The notes: generated from the letters alone by a model not told the origin. A stretch of DNA of 37,976 nucleotides from Azospirillum sp. B4 (GCF_000333275.1 NZ_BACU01000116.1:1-37976), one strand, 5' to 3'; positions 1 through 8,163 are shown, numbered from the stretch's first letter. Translations and numbers: made by a program.

Positions 1-415
1 TCGGCAGAGGCTTGCCGCCACGGTAGACGGCCAGCACCGCCTCGCGCACGTCGGCCTCGCGCATGCGCGCCTTGGTCAGGTCGGCGCCGCGCATGCTGAC
101 GCCGCGCAGGTCGGACTTGGACAGGTCGGCTTGGCGCAGGCAGGCCAGGCGGAAATCACAGGCGAAGAGGGAGGCGTTGCGCAGACGGGTACCCACCAGT
201 TGGGCCTGGTCCAGGCGGCTGCCCGTCAGGTCGGCGTCGGTCAGGTTCAGGGTGGAAAGAACGGCGCCGCGCAGGTCATGCAGGACGAAGGCGAACCGGG
301 CGCCGCCGATACGCCCCTCGATCAGCCGTTCGTGCTTGCGCGCCGCCTCGACGACCTCAGCGGGGGTGGCCCGCCGCCATTCAAACCCGTCCTGGTACTG
401 CCGTTCAGGATGCAT
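1..415 (-). CDS. Pentapeptide-repeat protein, N-terminal part (cut by window edge)
   Basis: The reverse strand reads open from an ATG at 415 to the window edge, about 138 codons, with no stop, so the C-terminus lies outside. After about 50 residues rich in charged amino acids, including a KHERLIEG stretch followed by GGARF, the protein falls into five-residue repeats of the A(D/N)LxX type: ADLTGS, AQLVGT, ASLFACD, ACLRQADL, SDLRGV, GADLTKA, EADVREA. Such repeats form a right-handed quadrilateral beta helix; the molecular role of most bacterial members is unknown. An in-frame TAA lies about 21 bases upstream, so the ATG at 415 is the only good start, although no strong ribosome site is visible. 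The wording SDLRG..MRGA resembles the pentapeptide gene at 27057-27902, which suggests paralogs. Confidence 0.8.
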   Translation of the reverse strand, partial: MHPERQYQDGFEWRRATPAEVVEAARKHERLIEGRIGGARFAFVLHDLRGAVLSTLNLTDADLTGSRLDQAQLVGTRLRNASLFACDFRLACLRQADLSKSDLRGVSMRGADLTKARMREADVREAVLAVYRGGKPLP

Positions 416-540
416 CCAGCCTAGCCATCCGACTTACCACCACCGCCCCGATGGGTAGGTGGGCTGGTTCCATTGTTGCACCCCCGCTGGAGGTTTTAGA
501 AGCGGATTCACCGGCAGTTCACGGCAAGAAAACATCCTTT

Positions 541-801
541 CTAAGACATGAACTTGCGGCAATTCTCAATCATTGTGCCATACAGGGCGCGGATCAACTC
601 TGACGGGCGCAAGCGACCAAAGGGAATGTTCTCCACCGCGTACTCCACCAGTCCTTCCGGCGGCCTGACGGGAACGATCTCGAACCCCGCCTTGCGCAGG
701 CCGTCCACCACGGCATGTGCCTGCTTCGTATAGTTTTCATTAAAGAAGGTCTTGTCCGAGCGCTTGATCGCTTGGGCGATGGTGTCGACGATCAGGGGCA
801 A
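541..801 (-). CDS. Small conserved-looking hypothetical protein, TTG start
   Basis: An 86-residue reading frame that I do not recognise. The start is TTG at 801: an in-frame TGA lies five codons upstream, there is no ATG nearby, and a GAGGAT ribosome site lies about eight bases before the TTG. The product is soluble (no signal peptide or membrane segment) and has a mixed charged composition, with an IKRSDKTFFNENY stretch near residue 13 and a cysteine near the C-terminus (ENCRKFMS). It lies 41 bases downstream of the DUF962-like gene on the same strand and may be cotranscribed with it. The reading frame is more protein-like than the opposite-strand frame, which is a shadow. Confidence 0.55.
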   Translation of the reverse strand: MPLIVDTIAQAIKRSDKTFFNENYTKQAHAVVDGLRKAGFEIVPVRPPEGLVEYAVENIPFGRLRPSELIRALYGTMIENCRKFMS

Positions 802-842
802 GGCGGCGTATCCTCAAGGTCCAGGTCGGGAATTGGGCGGCG

Positions 843-1184
843 TCAGCCGCCGATGTTATAGCGGCGCAGTTCGGCGCCCAGGCGCCCCCCCACGAACAGG
901 AAGAACATGCGGAAGTCGCTGATCAGCGACCACAGCGGATAGGTGAAGGTGGCCGGCCGGTTGTGCTCCACAAAGAAATGGCTGACCCAGGCGAAGAAAT
1001 AGCCGCAAACCGGGGAGATGGCGAAGAGGCGCCAGTCACCCGTCACCACCCCGGCGGCCAACACCGCCAGCACCAGGCCGGTGCCGACGAAGTGCCAGGC
1101 CCGCGTGGCCGGCTTGGCGTGCTCACCCAGATAGAAGGGCCAGAACGCGCCATATGTCGCGATGCGCTGTCCACCTGCCGCCAT
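843..1184 (-). CDS. DUF962/Mpo1-like small membrane protein
   Basis: The product is 113 residues. The start ATG at 1184 is preceded by a strong GGGAGGGG site; a longer frame to 1352 exists but its extra N-terminus is low-complexity Arg/Ala/Gly and is unlikely to be translated. The protein opens with ATYGAFWPFYLGEHAKPATRAWHFVGT, with key residues E21, H22, R28 and H31, followed by hydrophobic stretches at about 33-48 and 53-70 and a second conserved-looking WVSHFFVEHNRPATF motif. This arrangement (FYLxEH...RxxHxxGT, then HxxxExNxPA) is the signature of the DUF962/YGL010w family, whose yeast member Mpo1 is a dioxygenase in phytosphingosine alpha-oxidation. The His residues are probably metal ligands. 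The function in bacteria is not settled, and this assignment rests on motif recall. Confidence 0.8.
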   Translation of the reverse strand: MAAGGQRIATYGAFWPFYLGEHAKPATRAWHFVGTGLVLAVLAAGVVTGDWRLFAISPVCGYFFAWVSHFFVEHNRPATFTYPLWSLISDFRMFFLFVGGRLGAELRRYNIGG

Positions 1185-1357
1185 GGTCCGTCCCCTCCCG
1201 TCCGGCGCCGTCCCGTTCGCGGGGCGGCACTGCCGCCTGCGCGCTTGCAAAGCCCGCTTGCGCGCCTTAAGTCTCCGCCGGATTAGACCAGAGCGGCCCC
1301 CGCCCCCGCAAGCGGCCCGCCCTCTGGTCCCCGCCAGAGATATGAGGAGCATGGACC

Positions 1358-2374
1358 ATGGGCTATAAAGTCGCCGTCGTGGGCGCCACGGGCAATGTCG
1401 GGCGCGAGATGCTGCAGATCCTGGCGGAGCGGGAATTCCCGGTCAGCGAGGTGGTGGCGCTGGCCTCGGAGCGATCCATCGGGTCGGAGATCAGCTTCGG
1501 CGACGACGACCTGCGCGTCCAGGACCTGGCCAAGTTCAACTTCACCGGCACCGACATCGTGCTGTCGTCCGCCGGCGCCAAGGTCTCCGCCCAGTTCGCG
1601 CCCAAGGCAGCCGCCGCCGGCGCCGTGGTCATCGACAACACCAGCCATTTCCGCATGGATCCGGACGTGCCCCTGGTGGTGCCGGAGGTGAACCCCGAGG
1701 CCATCGCCGGCTACAAGAAGAAGGGCATCATCGCCAACCCCAACTGCTCCACCATCCAGATGGTGGTGGCGCTGAAGCCCCTGCACGATCTGGCCCGCAT
1801 CCGCCGCGTCGTCGTCTCGACCTACCAGTCGGTGTCGGGCGCCGGCAAGGAGGCGATGGATGAGCTGTTCACCCAGACCCGCGCCATCTATGTGAACGAC
1901 CCCATCGAGAAGAAGCAGTTCACCAAGCAGATCGCCTTCAACGTCATCCCCCACATCGACGTCTTCATGGAAGACGGCACCACCAAGGAAGAGTGGAAGA
2001 TGACGGTGGAGACCAAGAAGATCCTGGACCCGTCCATCAAGGTGACGGCCACCTGCGTGCGCGTGCCCGTGTTCATCGCCCATTCCGAGGCGATCAACGT
2101 GGAGTTCGAGAACCCCATCAGCGCCGATGAGGCCCGGGCCGCCCTGCGCCGGGCCAAGGGCGTCTCCCTGATCGACCACCAGGCCGACGAGGGTTACGTC
2201 ACCCCGGTGGAGGCCGCCGGCGACGACCTGGTGTTCGTCAGCCGCCTGCGCGAGGATTACACGGTGGAGAACGGCCTGAACCTGTGGGTGGTGTCCGACA
2301 ACCTGCGCAAGGGTGCCGCCCTGAACGCGGTGCAGATCGCCGAGCGCCTGGTGAAGGACCACCTGAAGAAGTAG
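1358..2374 (+). CDS. asd: Aspartate-semialdehyde dehydrogenase
   Basis: The 338-residue enzyme catalyses NADPH-dependent reduction of aspartyl-4-phosphate to aspartate 4-semialdehyde, the branch point for lysine/diaminopimelate, threonine and methionine. Visible features are the Rossmann dinucleotide loop GATGNVG at residues 9-15, the acyl-binding active-site cysteine in NPNCST (Cys130), and the C-terminal dimerisation domain with a conserved VRVPVFIAHSEAINVEF stretch. Length is normal for the family. The ATG at 1358 has GAGGAGC twelve bases upstream. It is monocistronic here: the upstream gene is on the other strand and a hairpin terminator follows at once. In many alphaproteobacteria asd follows leuB; no leu gene is present here. 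dapF, which acts later in the same lysine pathway, lies about 20 kb away in this window. Confidence 0.97.
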   Translation: MGYKVAVVGATGNVGREMLQILAEREFPVSEVVALASERSIGSEISFGDDDLRVQDLAKFNFTGTDIVLSSAGAKVSAQFAPKAAAAGAVVIDNTSHFRMDPDVPLVVPEVNPEAIAGYKKKGIIANPNCSTIQMVVALKPLHDLARIRRVVVSTYQSVSGAGKEAMDELFTQTRAIYVNDPIEKKQFTKQIAFNVIPHIDVFMEDGTTKEEWKMTVETKKILDPSIKVTATCVRVPVFIAHSEAINVEFENPISADEARAALRRAKGVSLIDHQADEGYVTPVEAAGDDLVFVSRLREDYTVENGLNLWVVSDNLRKGAALNAVQIAERLVKDHLKK

Positions 2375-2397
2375 GTGCTTGGCTCCGCGAAAAAGCG

Positions 2398-2435
2398 AAA
2401 ACGCCGGCCTTCTTCAAGGGCCGGCGTTTTGCTTT
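2398..2435. terminator. Bidirectional intrinsic terminator between asd and the convergent gene
   Basis: Arms 2398-2409 (AAAACGCCGGCC) and 2419-2430 (GGCCGGCGTTTT) form a 12-bp perfect stem with a 9-base loop. The A-run on one side and T-run on the other let it work on both strands. It sits between the asd stop (2374) and the stop of the minus-strand gene at 2453. Confidence 0.85.
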
Positions 2436-2452
2436 TGAGGCAGCGGCCGCGT

Positions 2453-2998
2453 TCAGGACTGCTTGGCCACCACTTCCAATTCGCAAACCGGCGAGGCCAT
2501 GCCGCGCGCCGACAGGCGGATGTGCATGCCCTGGGCGTCGCGCACCTTCAGCGTGGTGGATGCGCCGGCCGCCAGGTCCATGGTGCGGCCAGCCGTGGCC
2601 ACCGTGCTGTCGGTCAGGATGTATTCCAGGGTGCAGCGCCGGTTGCCGGTGTTGTGGAACAGCGCCTCGCCCGGCCCCACGATCTTGAAGCCGAAGCTGC
2701 GGCCCTCGTTGAAATCCATGCGGCCGGCGCAGGGGCTGCCCGCCCCCACCACGCATTCCACGTCGCGCGGCGGCGCCTTGGCGTTACCCACCAAGCGCGG
2801 ATCGCGCAGCAGCGGCTGGTTGGCGGTCACGGATTCGCCGGCCCCCGGCGCGCCGCCCTGGGGCGTTCCCTGGGGGGACGTCGGCGCCGCCTGGGCCCAC
2901 GCGCCACCGGCGGCCAGGCACAGCAGGGCCGCCAGCGCGCCGCTGCGGCCCACGGGGATGGCCCGGGAAATGAAGGAACGGCTGGAACGCGACGGCAT
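2453..2998 (-). CDS. Secreted hypothetical protein
   Basis: The product has 181 residues and I do not recognise the family. The N-terminus is a clear Sec signal: basic residues (RSSRSFISR), a hydrophobic core ALAALLCLAAGG, then AWAQA with a likely cleavage after AWA near residue 35. A Pro/Gly/Gln-rich linker (about 36-55) precedes a domain of about 120 residues that looks beta-rich. It has four cysteines that could form disulphides in the periplasm (CVVGAGSPC, CTLEYIL, CELEVV). The start at 2998 has a perfect AAGGAG site nine bases upstream. It is convergent with asd and divergent from the lyase gene at 3188. Confidence 0.75.
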   Translation of the reverse strand: MPSRSSRSFISRAIPVGRSGALAALLCLAAGGAWAQAAPTSPQGTPQGGAPGAGESVTANQPLLRDPRLVGNAKAPPRDVECVVGAGSPCAGRMDFNEGRSFGFKIVGPGEALFHNTGNRRCTLEYILTDSTVATAGRTMDLAAGASTTLKVRDAQGMHIRLSARGMASPVCELEVVAKQS

Positions 2999-3187
2999 GG
3001 GGAAAACGCTCCTTATGGCAACCGCCCTAGGGGTAGCCCCAAGGACCGCCGCTGGGCAAGCCGCATCACACGCGGCAGAGACACGCTGAAGACACTATCA
3101 CGGCCCAGCGGACATCCGCCGTCGCGCCCGTCACAGCACATGGCTATTCTGCACCCCTCGACAAGCCTAAGCCCTGGAAGCCGCCCC

Positions 3188-4078
3188 ATGTCCGCCCGCC
3201 CCCGCCGCTCCGCCCTGTACATGCCCGGTTCCAACGCCCGCGCGCTGGACAAGGCCAGGGGCCTGGCCGCAGACGTGTTGATCCTGGATCTGGAGGACGC
3301 GGTGGCGCCGGACGCGAAGGACCTGGCGCGCGACCAGGTGCGCGCCGCCGTGGCCGCTGGTGGCTTCGGCCGGCGGGAACTGCTGATCCGCACCAACGGC
3401 CTGGACACGCCCTGGGGCCATGCCGACCTCATCGCCGCCGCTACCGCCGGCGCCCACGGCGTGCTGATCCCCAAGGTGGAGTCGGCGGAGGCCGTGCGCC
3501 AGGCCGAGCGCCTGCTGACCGCCGCCGGCGCGCCGCAGGACCTTGCCCTGTGGGTCATGATGGAGACGGCGCTGGGCATGCTGAACGCCAAGGAGATCGC
3601 CGCCGCCTCCCCCCGCCTGGCCGGCATGGTGCTGGGCACCTCGGACCTGGCCAAGGAACTGCACGCCCACCATACGCCCCTGCGGCTGCCCATGATCACG
3701 GCGCTGGGCCTGTGCCTGCTGGCCGCCCGCGCCCATGGCCTGGCCATCCTGGACGGCGTGCATCTGGACCTGAATGACGATGCCGGGCTGGAAGCCAGCT
3801 GCCGCCAGGGGGTGGAACTGGGCTTCGACGGCAAGACCCTGATTCATCCCAAGCAGTTGGACACCGCCAACAGCACCTTCGCGCCGGACGCGGCGTCCCT
3901 GGACCGCGCCCGCCGCATCATCGCCGCCCACACCCAGGCCATGGCGGAGGGCAAGGCCGTGGTGCTGGTGGATGGCCGTCTGGTGGAGGCCTTGCACGTG
4001 GCCGAGGCCCATCGCCTGGTGGCCCTGGCAGAAGCGATTGGGGCGGAAACCATGGGGACGGAGGCGACCGGCGGCTGA
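3188..4078 (+). CDS. HpcH/HpaI aldolase / citrate-lyase-beta family CoA-ester lyase
   Basis: The product is 296 residues with the features of CitE-like (malyl-CoA/citramalyl-CoA type) lyases: YMPGSN near residue 11, the magnesium-binding LDLEDAVAP stretch near residue 34, IPKVESAE near 94, and the C-terminal GFDGKTLIHPKQ. The family cleaves or hydrolyses beta-hydroxyacyl-CoA thioesters; in alphaproteobacteria relatives act on malyl-CoA, either as lyase or as thioesterase in the ethylmalonyl-CoA pathway. The substrate cannot be read from the sequence. The ATG at 3188 has GGAAG seven bases upstream; a longer in-frame extension exists upstream but runs antisense through the neighbouring gene and terminator, so I reject it. 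No pathway partner lies beside it. Confidence 0.87.
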   Translation: MSARPRRSALYMPGSNARALDKARGLAADVLILDLEDAVAPDAKDLARDQVRAAVAAGGFGRRELLIRTNGLDTPWGHADLIAAATAGAHGVLIPKVESAEAVRQAERLLTAAGAPQDLALWVMMETALGMLNAKEIAAASPRLAGMVLGTSDLAKELHAHHTPLRLPMITALGLCLLAARAHGLAILDGVHLDLNDDAGLEASCRQGVELGFDGKTLIHPKQLDTANSTFAPDAASLDRARRIIAAHTQAMAEGKAVVLVDGRLVEALHVAEAHRLVALAEAIGAETMGTEATGG

Positions 4079-4090
4079 CGCGGCGCGCGC

Positions 4091-5119
4091 TCAGGTTTCC
4101 CCTTTCGGGGTCCGGCGTTCCACAGTCATCGGCTGGATGGCATGGCCACCGAAAGCCGTCAGCGCCGCCTGCATCGTCGACCAGGCCCAGTTCTCCGGCT
4201 TGCCGTCGTTCAACCTGAACCACCCGACATAATTCTTGGAATATCCCGGTTCCCGGAACCCCATTTTGCTTAACTTGCGGCCCACCGCCGCCGTGATCAC
4301 GCGGCGCAGGGCGGGATTGGCCTCCGCGGACTCGATCTCGCACGGGATCACGGGCTCAGCCGTCTTGCTGCATTGGATATGAAATCGCCCCAATTGAAGG
4401 TGACGACCCGGCGACCAGGCCCCGCTTACCCCCATCAGCCAGGTGAAGGCGTCACCGATCTCCTTGATGTTTTGCTTGACCAGGGCTTCCGCCTTATCGG
4501 TATCCATGGGGATAGACTTCAACGGCGCGGGAAGCTGCGATTCGTCTTCGTCATCCATGCCCTCGACTTCGCAACCTTCCTTCAGATCTTTCTGGGAACG
4601 GTCGTTGAACGCGATCTCCCCGCCATAGTCGCGGCCGGCGGGATTTCGCGGCGGGCAGGCCACCGCCGGGTAAGATCCGGTCGCGGTCTCGATATCCCCC
4701 AGTCCCACGTCATACCCCCCGACCAGTGTGGCGACCATGAAACCAGCCAGCTTGTCATTCGGCCACTCCGACGGGGTCAGACGCGCGACGAAATTGCCGG
4801 TCTTCCGGTCGGAGACGTAGCCCAGATCCTTCAGGTTCGCCCGCCGCTTCTTGGTCAGGGGGTGCCGCATCCAGGGTTGTCCCCGGGGTCCCGCCGCCTC
4901 ACAGGTGATGACCGTCTCCTGGGGTGCCCGCCGGCATTGCACGAACTGATCGCCGTCGTGTGCCTCCACCGCGACGCCGCGCCCATCCATCTTGTCGGCA
5001 TGCGCCAGGACAGCGACCGCCTTGGCCAATTCCTCCTGGGGCCCGTCTTTCGCGTGGACCCCGGCGACGGTCGAACACGCCATCGCCATACCCGCAACAA
5101 TGATCCTGACCGCCTTCAT
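4091..5119 (-). CDS. Exported two-module protein, paralog A of a tandem pair
   Basis: The product has 342 residues. The N-terminus is a signal peptide (MKAVRIIVAGMAMACSTVAGVHA, cleavage near residue 23). Two related modules follow. The first, at about residues 50-130, contains FVQCRRAPQETVITCEAAG and then LKDLGYVSDRKTGNF. The second, at about 245-320, contains FHIQCSKTAEPVIPCEIES and then LSKMGFREPGYSKNY. The shared skeleton is F-x-Q-C, then C-E, then L-x-x-(L/M)-G, then N-(F/Y). The paired cysteines could form disulphides. The pattern faintly recalls TY-Chap-like domains, but that is only a resemblance. Its start follows the stop of paralog B by 12 bases, and its AAGGGAG ribosome site overlaps that stop, so translation is probably coupled. 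Function unknown. Confidence 0.8.
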   Translation of the reverse strand: MKAVRIIVAGMAMACSTVAGVHAKDGPQEELAKAVAVLAHADKMDGRGVAVEAHDGDQFVQCRRAPQETVITCEAAGPRGQPWMRHPLTKKRRANLKDLGYVSDRKTGNFVARLTPSEWPNDKLAGFMVATLVGGYDVGLGDIETATGSYPAVACPPRNPAGRDYGGEIAFNDRSQKDLKEGCEVEGMDDEDESQLPAPLKSIPMDTDKAEALVKQNIKEIGDAFTWLMGVSGAWSPGRHLQLGRFHIQCSKTAEPVIPCEIESAEANPALRRVITAAVGRKLSKMGFREPGYSKNYVGWFRLNDGKPENWAWSTMQAALTAFGGHAIQPMTVERRTPKGET

Positions 5120-5131
5120 TCGCAGACTCCC

Positions 5132-6160
5132 TTATTTGGCAGGCTTGGAGGTATGGCGTTCCACCTCCAACGGCAGGAACACGTAGGTGCCGAAGCCCTG
5201 CTGCGCCGCCTGCGCCAACGTGTCGGCGATGGCCTTGGTGTCCTTGTCCCGGGCGTCCCGCCGGAGCGGAAAGTTCTGGGCGTAGTTCAAGGAATAGCCG
5301 GGCTCCAGGAACCCAAGCTTCTCCAGCCGGCGGCCGGCGGCGGCGTTCAACACCGGCTTCAGCCGGGGCATGATGTCGCCGGACACCACCTCGCACTGCA
5401 TCGACGGATCTTCCGCCTTCATGCACTGGATGTAGAAGTCGCCCCAGGAAAAGATGGCGATGTGATGCTCTGGCCCCGTGCCACCGGCCACCCAGTCCAC
5501 CGCCTCGGCGATGGTCTTGTATTGCTGGGACAGGAGATCCGTCGCGTCGTCCGGCCTGGGCGGCCGGGGTGGCAGGGAATCGTCATCGCCATCATCATCC
5601 CGCCCTTCAAGGTGGCAGCCCTCCGCCGTGTACCTGACCGTGATGCCCAACGGCACCACCGCCCCGCCATAAGGATTGCCGGCAGCAACCCGCACCGGAC
5701 AATCGGCGGCTGGAAACCATCCATGTCGCACCATGGGGTCCTGGCCACTCTTGCCGTACCCGACCTCCAGGGCTTGGATCATGAAGCCTATCAGCAGCTT
5801 GGGTTCAGGCGGCGGATCCCAGCGTCGGATGAAATTTCCCGTTTGCCGGTCGGCGGTGAAGCCCAGCTCCTTCAAGGCGGCACGGCGTTCCTTGGTCAGG
5901 ACATGGCGCATCCAGGGCTGGCCCCGCGTCCCCGCCGCCTCGCAGGTGATGACGGTCTGGCGCGGCAGATGCCGGCATTGGACGAACTTGTAGCCATCGC
6001 TGACTTCCACCAGTCCGCCACGCCCCTCCGGATCATCCCTGTAAAGCTGGGTCTGAACGGTCTTGATGATCGACTCCGCGGTCGGTTCTTTGGCCCAGGC
6101 CATGCCCGTGCACAGCAGAACCAAGACCAGGCTGGCGCCGACGCCCCTTTTCGCCCCCAT
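5132..6160 (-). CDS. Exported two-module protein, paralog B of a tandem pair
   Basis: From the ATG at 6160 the product has 342 residues, the same length as paralog A. This start places a typical signal peptide (MGAKRGVGASLVLVLLCTGMAWA) at the N-terminus and has GGGGTGGGG upstream; the longer frame to 6217 would put 19 extra residues before it. Module 1 contains FVQCRHLPRQTVITCEAAG, GQPWMRHVLTKERRAALKEL and GFTADRQTGNF. Module 2 contains FYIQCMKAEDPSMQCEVVS, then LEKLGFLEPGYSLNY. Several blocks are nearly identical to paralog A (TVITCEAAG, RGQPWMRH, EPGYS), so the pair arose by tandem duplication. An acidic Asp-rich linker (DDDGDDDSLPPRPPRP) separates the modules. Function unknown; a periplasmic location is inferred from the signal. 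Confidence 0.8.
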   Translation of the reverse strand: MGAKRGVGASLVLVLLCTGMAWAKEPTAESIIKTVQTQLYRDDPEGRGGLVEVSDGYKFVQCRHLPRQTVITCEAAGTRGQPWMRHVLTKERRAALKELGFTADRQTGNFIRRWDPPPEPKLLIGFMIQALEVGYGKSGQDPMVRHGWFPAADCPVRVAAGNPYGGAVVPLGITVRYTAEGCHLEGRDDDGDDDSLPPRPPRPDDATDLLSQQYKTIAEAVDWVAGGTGPEHHIAIFSWGDFYIQCMKAEDPSMQCEVVSGDIMPRLKPVLNAAAGRRLEKLGFLEPGYSLNYAQNFPLRRDARDKDTKAIADTLAQAAQQGFGTYVFLPLEVERHTSKPAK

Positions 6161-6213
6161 ACCCCACCCCGCAGGTTGCCGCATGGGCAATCTACTTGTG
6201 GGGGTCGATCTTA

Positions 6214-7026
6214 TCAATCATGCAACTGCAGAGCCTGGCGGTACTGGTAGCGATAAGCAGTTTGGAACCCCGCCCGGGCGTAGGTCGCCAGGGCCGCGTG
6301 GTTGGCGCCCCCCACCTGGAGATAGGCATGGGTGGCGCCCGCCTCCGCCCCCGCCGCCAACAGGCGCGTCAGCAGGCGATGCGCCAGGCCCCGGCCGCGC
6401 TGCCCCCGGGCCACCAGCACCTTATAGATGCCGAGCCAGCCGCGGTCGACGACGCCCAAGGCGCTGGCGGCATAGCGGTCGCCGTCCCAGGCGCTGACGT
6501 AAAGGGTGGGAACCGCGATGGCGGACAGGAGTTGGCGCATGGATCCCCGCTCGCCTACCGGCAGGGGCAGGGCCTGGGCATAGCCTTCAAGCAGGTCTTC
6601 GGCGGGGGCCGTCTCCACCCGCCAGCGCAAGCCATCGGCCACCGGCGCCACGCCGGGAGGAATCAGGCCAGGGGGAATGACAGCGGCCTGCACCAGGTTC
6701 TCCTCCTGCCGCCGGTAGCCGCGACGGTCCAGCTCCGCCGTCAGTTCGGCTGGCGCCAGCGGGGTGATGCGAAAACGCGGGGGCAGGCCTTCGCGGACAT
6801 AAGCGGCCTCAACCCTGTCCACCTTTCGCGCCACCGGCAGGGTCCCGGCCGCAAGACAGGTGACGGAGTTGGAACGGCCCGTGTGGCCTTGGGCGAAGCG
6901 CAGCAGCCAGCCATCATCGTGGATGGTCTTCAGCGCCGGCCAGGCCGTGAGGCACAGGTCTTCCAGCAGAGGGCACAAGTCGTTGTCCGGCAAGCCGGAA
7001 AATTTGATTTGATCGGACCGCATCAT
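6214..7026 (-). CDS. GNAT-family N-acetyltransferase
   Basis: The product has 270 residues. The acetyl-CoA binding motif A is visible near residues 206-222 as V-ARGQRGRGLAHRLLTRLL, the R/Q-x-x-G-x-G/A pyrophosphate loop, followed by an AYLQVGGANHAALATYARAGF stretch typical of GNAT motif B. The N-terminal half (LTAWPALKTIHDDGWLLRFAQGHTGRSNSV) has the WLLR.A.G...R.NSV pattern of the two-domain GNAT group. The substrate is unknown. The start could be either ATG of the MM pair (7026 or 7023); neither has a strong ribosome site. It lies 53 bases upstream of paralog B on the same strand, so the three minus-strand genes may form one operon read away from sdh. Confidence 0.85.
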   Translation of the reverse strand: MMRSDQIKFSGLPDNDLCPLLEDLCLTAWPALKTIHDDGWLLRFAQGHTGRSNSVTCLAAGTLPVARKVDRVEAAYVREGLPPRFRITPLAPAELTAELDRRGYRRQEENLVQAAVIPPGLIPPGVAPVADGLRWRVETAPAEDLLEGYAQALPLPVGERGSMRQLLSAIAVPTLYVSAWDGDRYAASALGVVDRGWLGIYKVLVARGQRGRGLAHRLLTRLLAAGAEAGATHAYLQVGGANHAALATYARAGFQTAYRYQYRQALQLHD

Positions 7027-7336
7027 GTCCCGACTGTACGCAGCGTCCTGGCCGCCGGCAATCCATCGGCATGGGATGAAGATGTCGCGAATAAGGATAT
7101 TTCCGCAGCCATGCCGAAAACCTCACGCACCCATGCGCGCCCCCCCTTGTATTCGCAAAAGTCGGCCCCAGGCAGGGCGTTGACGGGGCGGGGGCAGGGG
7201 CGTAATTGACTTCACATCCTATCCGCCCCCGGCGGTGCAGCAATTTGGCCGGCGTCCCGACCCGCATGTCGCGGGCGCCACATGGCCGACGCGGCACCGG
7301 CACCTGATAATCCAAAAGGACGAGGACGCGCGAATC
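7027..7336. other. Divergent intergenic region between the acetyltransferase and sdhC
   Basis: About 310 bases without a convincing gene. It must hold the promoter for the minus-strand acetyltransferase and that of the sdh operon. A candidate sigma-70-like element for sdh is listed separately. A G-rich tract (GGGGCGGGGGCAGGGG) lies at 7184-7200. I see no clear riboswitch or hairpin. Confidence 0.5.
7180..7208 (+). promoter_or_regulatory. Candidate promoter for sdhCDAB
   Basis: TTGACG at 7180-7185 and TAATTG at 7203-7208 are separated by 17 bases. The -35 box is good and the -10 box is weak. It would give a leader of roughly 120 bases before sdhC. It is the best match in the interval, but in DNA this GC-rich it is only a proposal. 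Confidence 0.35.
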
Positions 7337-7735
7337 ATGAGCGAGACCAGCGTGGCCAAAAAGGCACGGCCGCTGTCGCCCCACCTCCAGGTCTATCGCC
7401 TACCCCTGCCCGCCGTGTCGTCGATCACGCACCGCATCACCGGCATTGCCCTGACCGTGGGCACCCTGGTGCTGACGTGGTGGCTGGTCGCCGCCGCCAG
7501 CGGCCCGGACGATTTCGACACGGCTCAGCGCGTGCTGGGCAGCCCCATCGGCCTGCTGGCCTTGCTGGGCTGGACCTGGGCCTTCGGCTACCACCTGCTG
7601 AAGGGCATCCAGCACCTGATCTGGGATGCCGGCGTCGGCGTAAACACCGCGAGCGCGCAGCGCAACTCCGCCTTGGTGTTCGGCGCGTCCTTCGTTCTCA
7701 CGGCGATCGTCTGGATCGCCGCCTTCGCCCTCTGA
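7337..7735 (+). CDS. sdhC: Succinate dehydrogenase cytochrome b556 subunit
   Basis: The product has 132 residues and is one of the two membrane anchors of complex II, which passes electrons from succinate to ubiquinone. The cytochrome b signature is visible: RPLSPHLQVY near residue 11, then SSITHRITG with S and HR at about residues 28-32. The second signature appears as HLLKGIQHLIWDAG (usually GIRHL, here Gln replaces Arg), and its first His is the expected haem ligand. Three transmembrane helices are evident. The ATG at 7337 follows an AGGACGAGGA stretch; an upstream in-frame extension is not credible. sdhD starts 17 bases after the stop. Confidence 0.96.
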   Translation: MSETSVAKKARPLSPHLQVYRLPLPAVSSITHRITGIALTVGTLVLTWWLVAAASGPDDFDTAQRVLGSPIGLLALLGWTWAFGYHLLKGIQHLIWDAGVGVNTASAQRNSALVFGASFVLTAIVWIAAFAL

Positions 7736-7752
7736 CGGGAGCGCGCATTCAA

Positions 7753-8151
7753 ATGGCTTCTACGTCCGACAACGGCTTCCGCACGCGCCTGGGCCGCGTG
7801 CGCGGTCTTGGCTCCGCCAAGAGTGGCGGCGCCCACTGGCTGGCCTATCGCATGGTCGCGGCGCTGCTGATCCCGCTGACCGTCTGGTTCCTGATCTCCA
7901 TCGTCCGCCTGGCCAAGGCGGAGCATGCCGACGCCATCGCCTGGCTGCACCAGCCGGTGAACGCGGTGCTGCTGCTGATCACGCTGATCGCCACCTTCCA
8001 CCACGCCGCTTTCGGCATGCGGGAAGTCTATGAGGATTACATCCACGGCAAGCTGGCGCGCCTGGCCGCCATCGCCCTGACCAACGGCGCCGCCATCCTG
8101 CTGGCCGCCGCGAGCGTCTTCGCCGTGCTCAAGATCGCCTTCGGGGCGTGA
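7753..8151 (+). CDS. sdhD: Succinate dehydrogenase hydrophobic membrane anchor subunit
   Basis: The product has 132 residues. It is the second membrane anchor of complex II and contributes to haem and quinone binding. The N-terminal RVRGLGSAKSGGAHWLAYRM stretch is typical of alphaproteobacterial SdhD and leads into the first helix (VAALLIPLTVWFLISIV). The second helix ends in TFHHAAFGMREVYEDYIH, with the family H-x-x-x-G and D-Y residues, and a third helix closes the protein. It sits between sdhC and sdhA in the usual order, 12 bases ahead of sdhA. The ATG at 7753 was chosen because it directly precedes the conserved start; a longer out-of-register extension into sdhC was rejected. Confidence 0.95.
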   Translation: MASTSDNGFRTRLGRVRGLGSAKSGGAHWLAYRMVAALLIPLTVWFLISIVRLAKAEHADAIAWLHQPVNAVLLLITLIATFHHAAFGMREVYEDYIHGKLARLAAIALTNGAAILLAAASVFAVLKIAFGA

Positions 8152-8163
8152 GGAAGGACTGTC

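Noticed and set aside
63..458. Plus-strand frames at the window start
   Set aside because: They are antisense to pentapeptide repeats, whose periodicity fixes the minus strand as coding.
2375..4078. 567-codon version of the CoA-ester lyase
   Set aside because: The extra part passes through the asd terminator and runs antisense to the secreted protein gene. The family start is at 3188.
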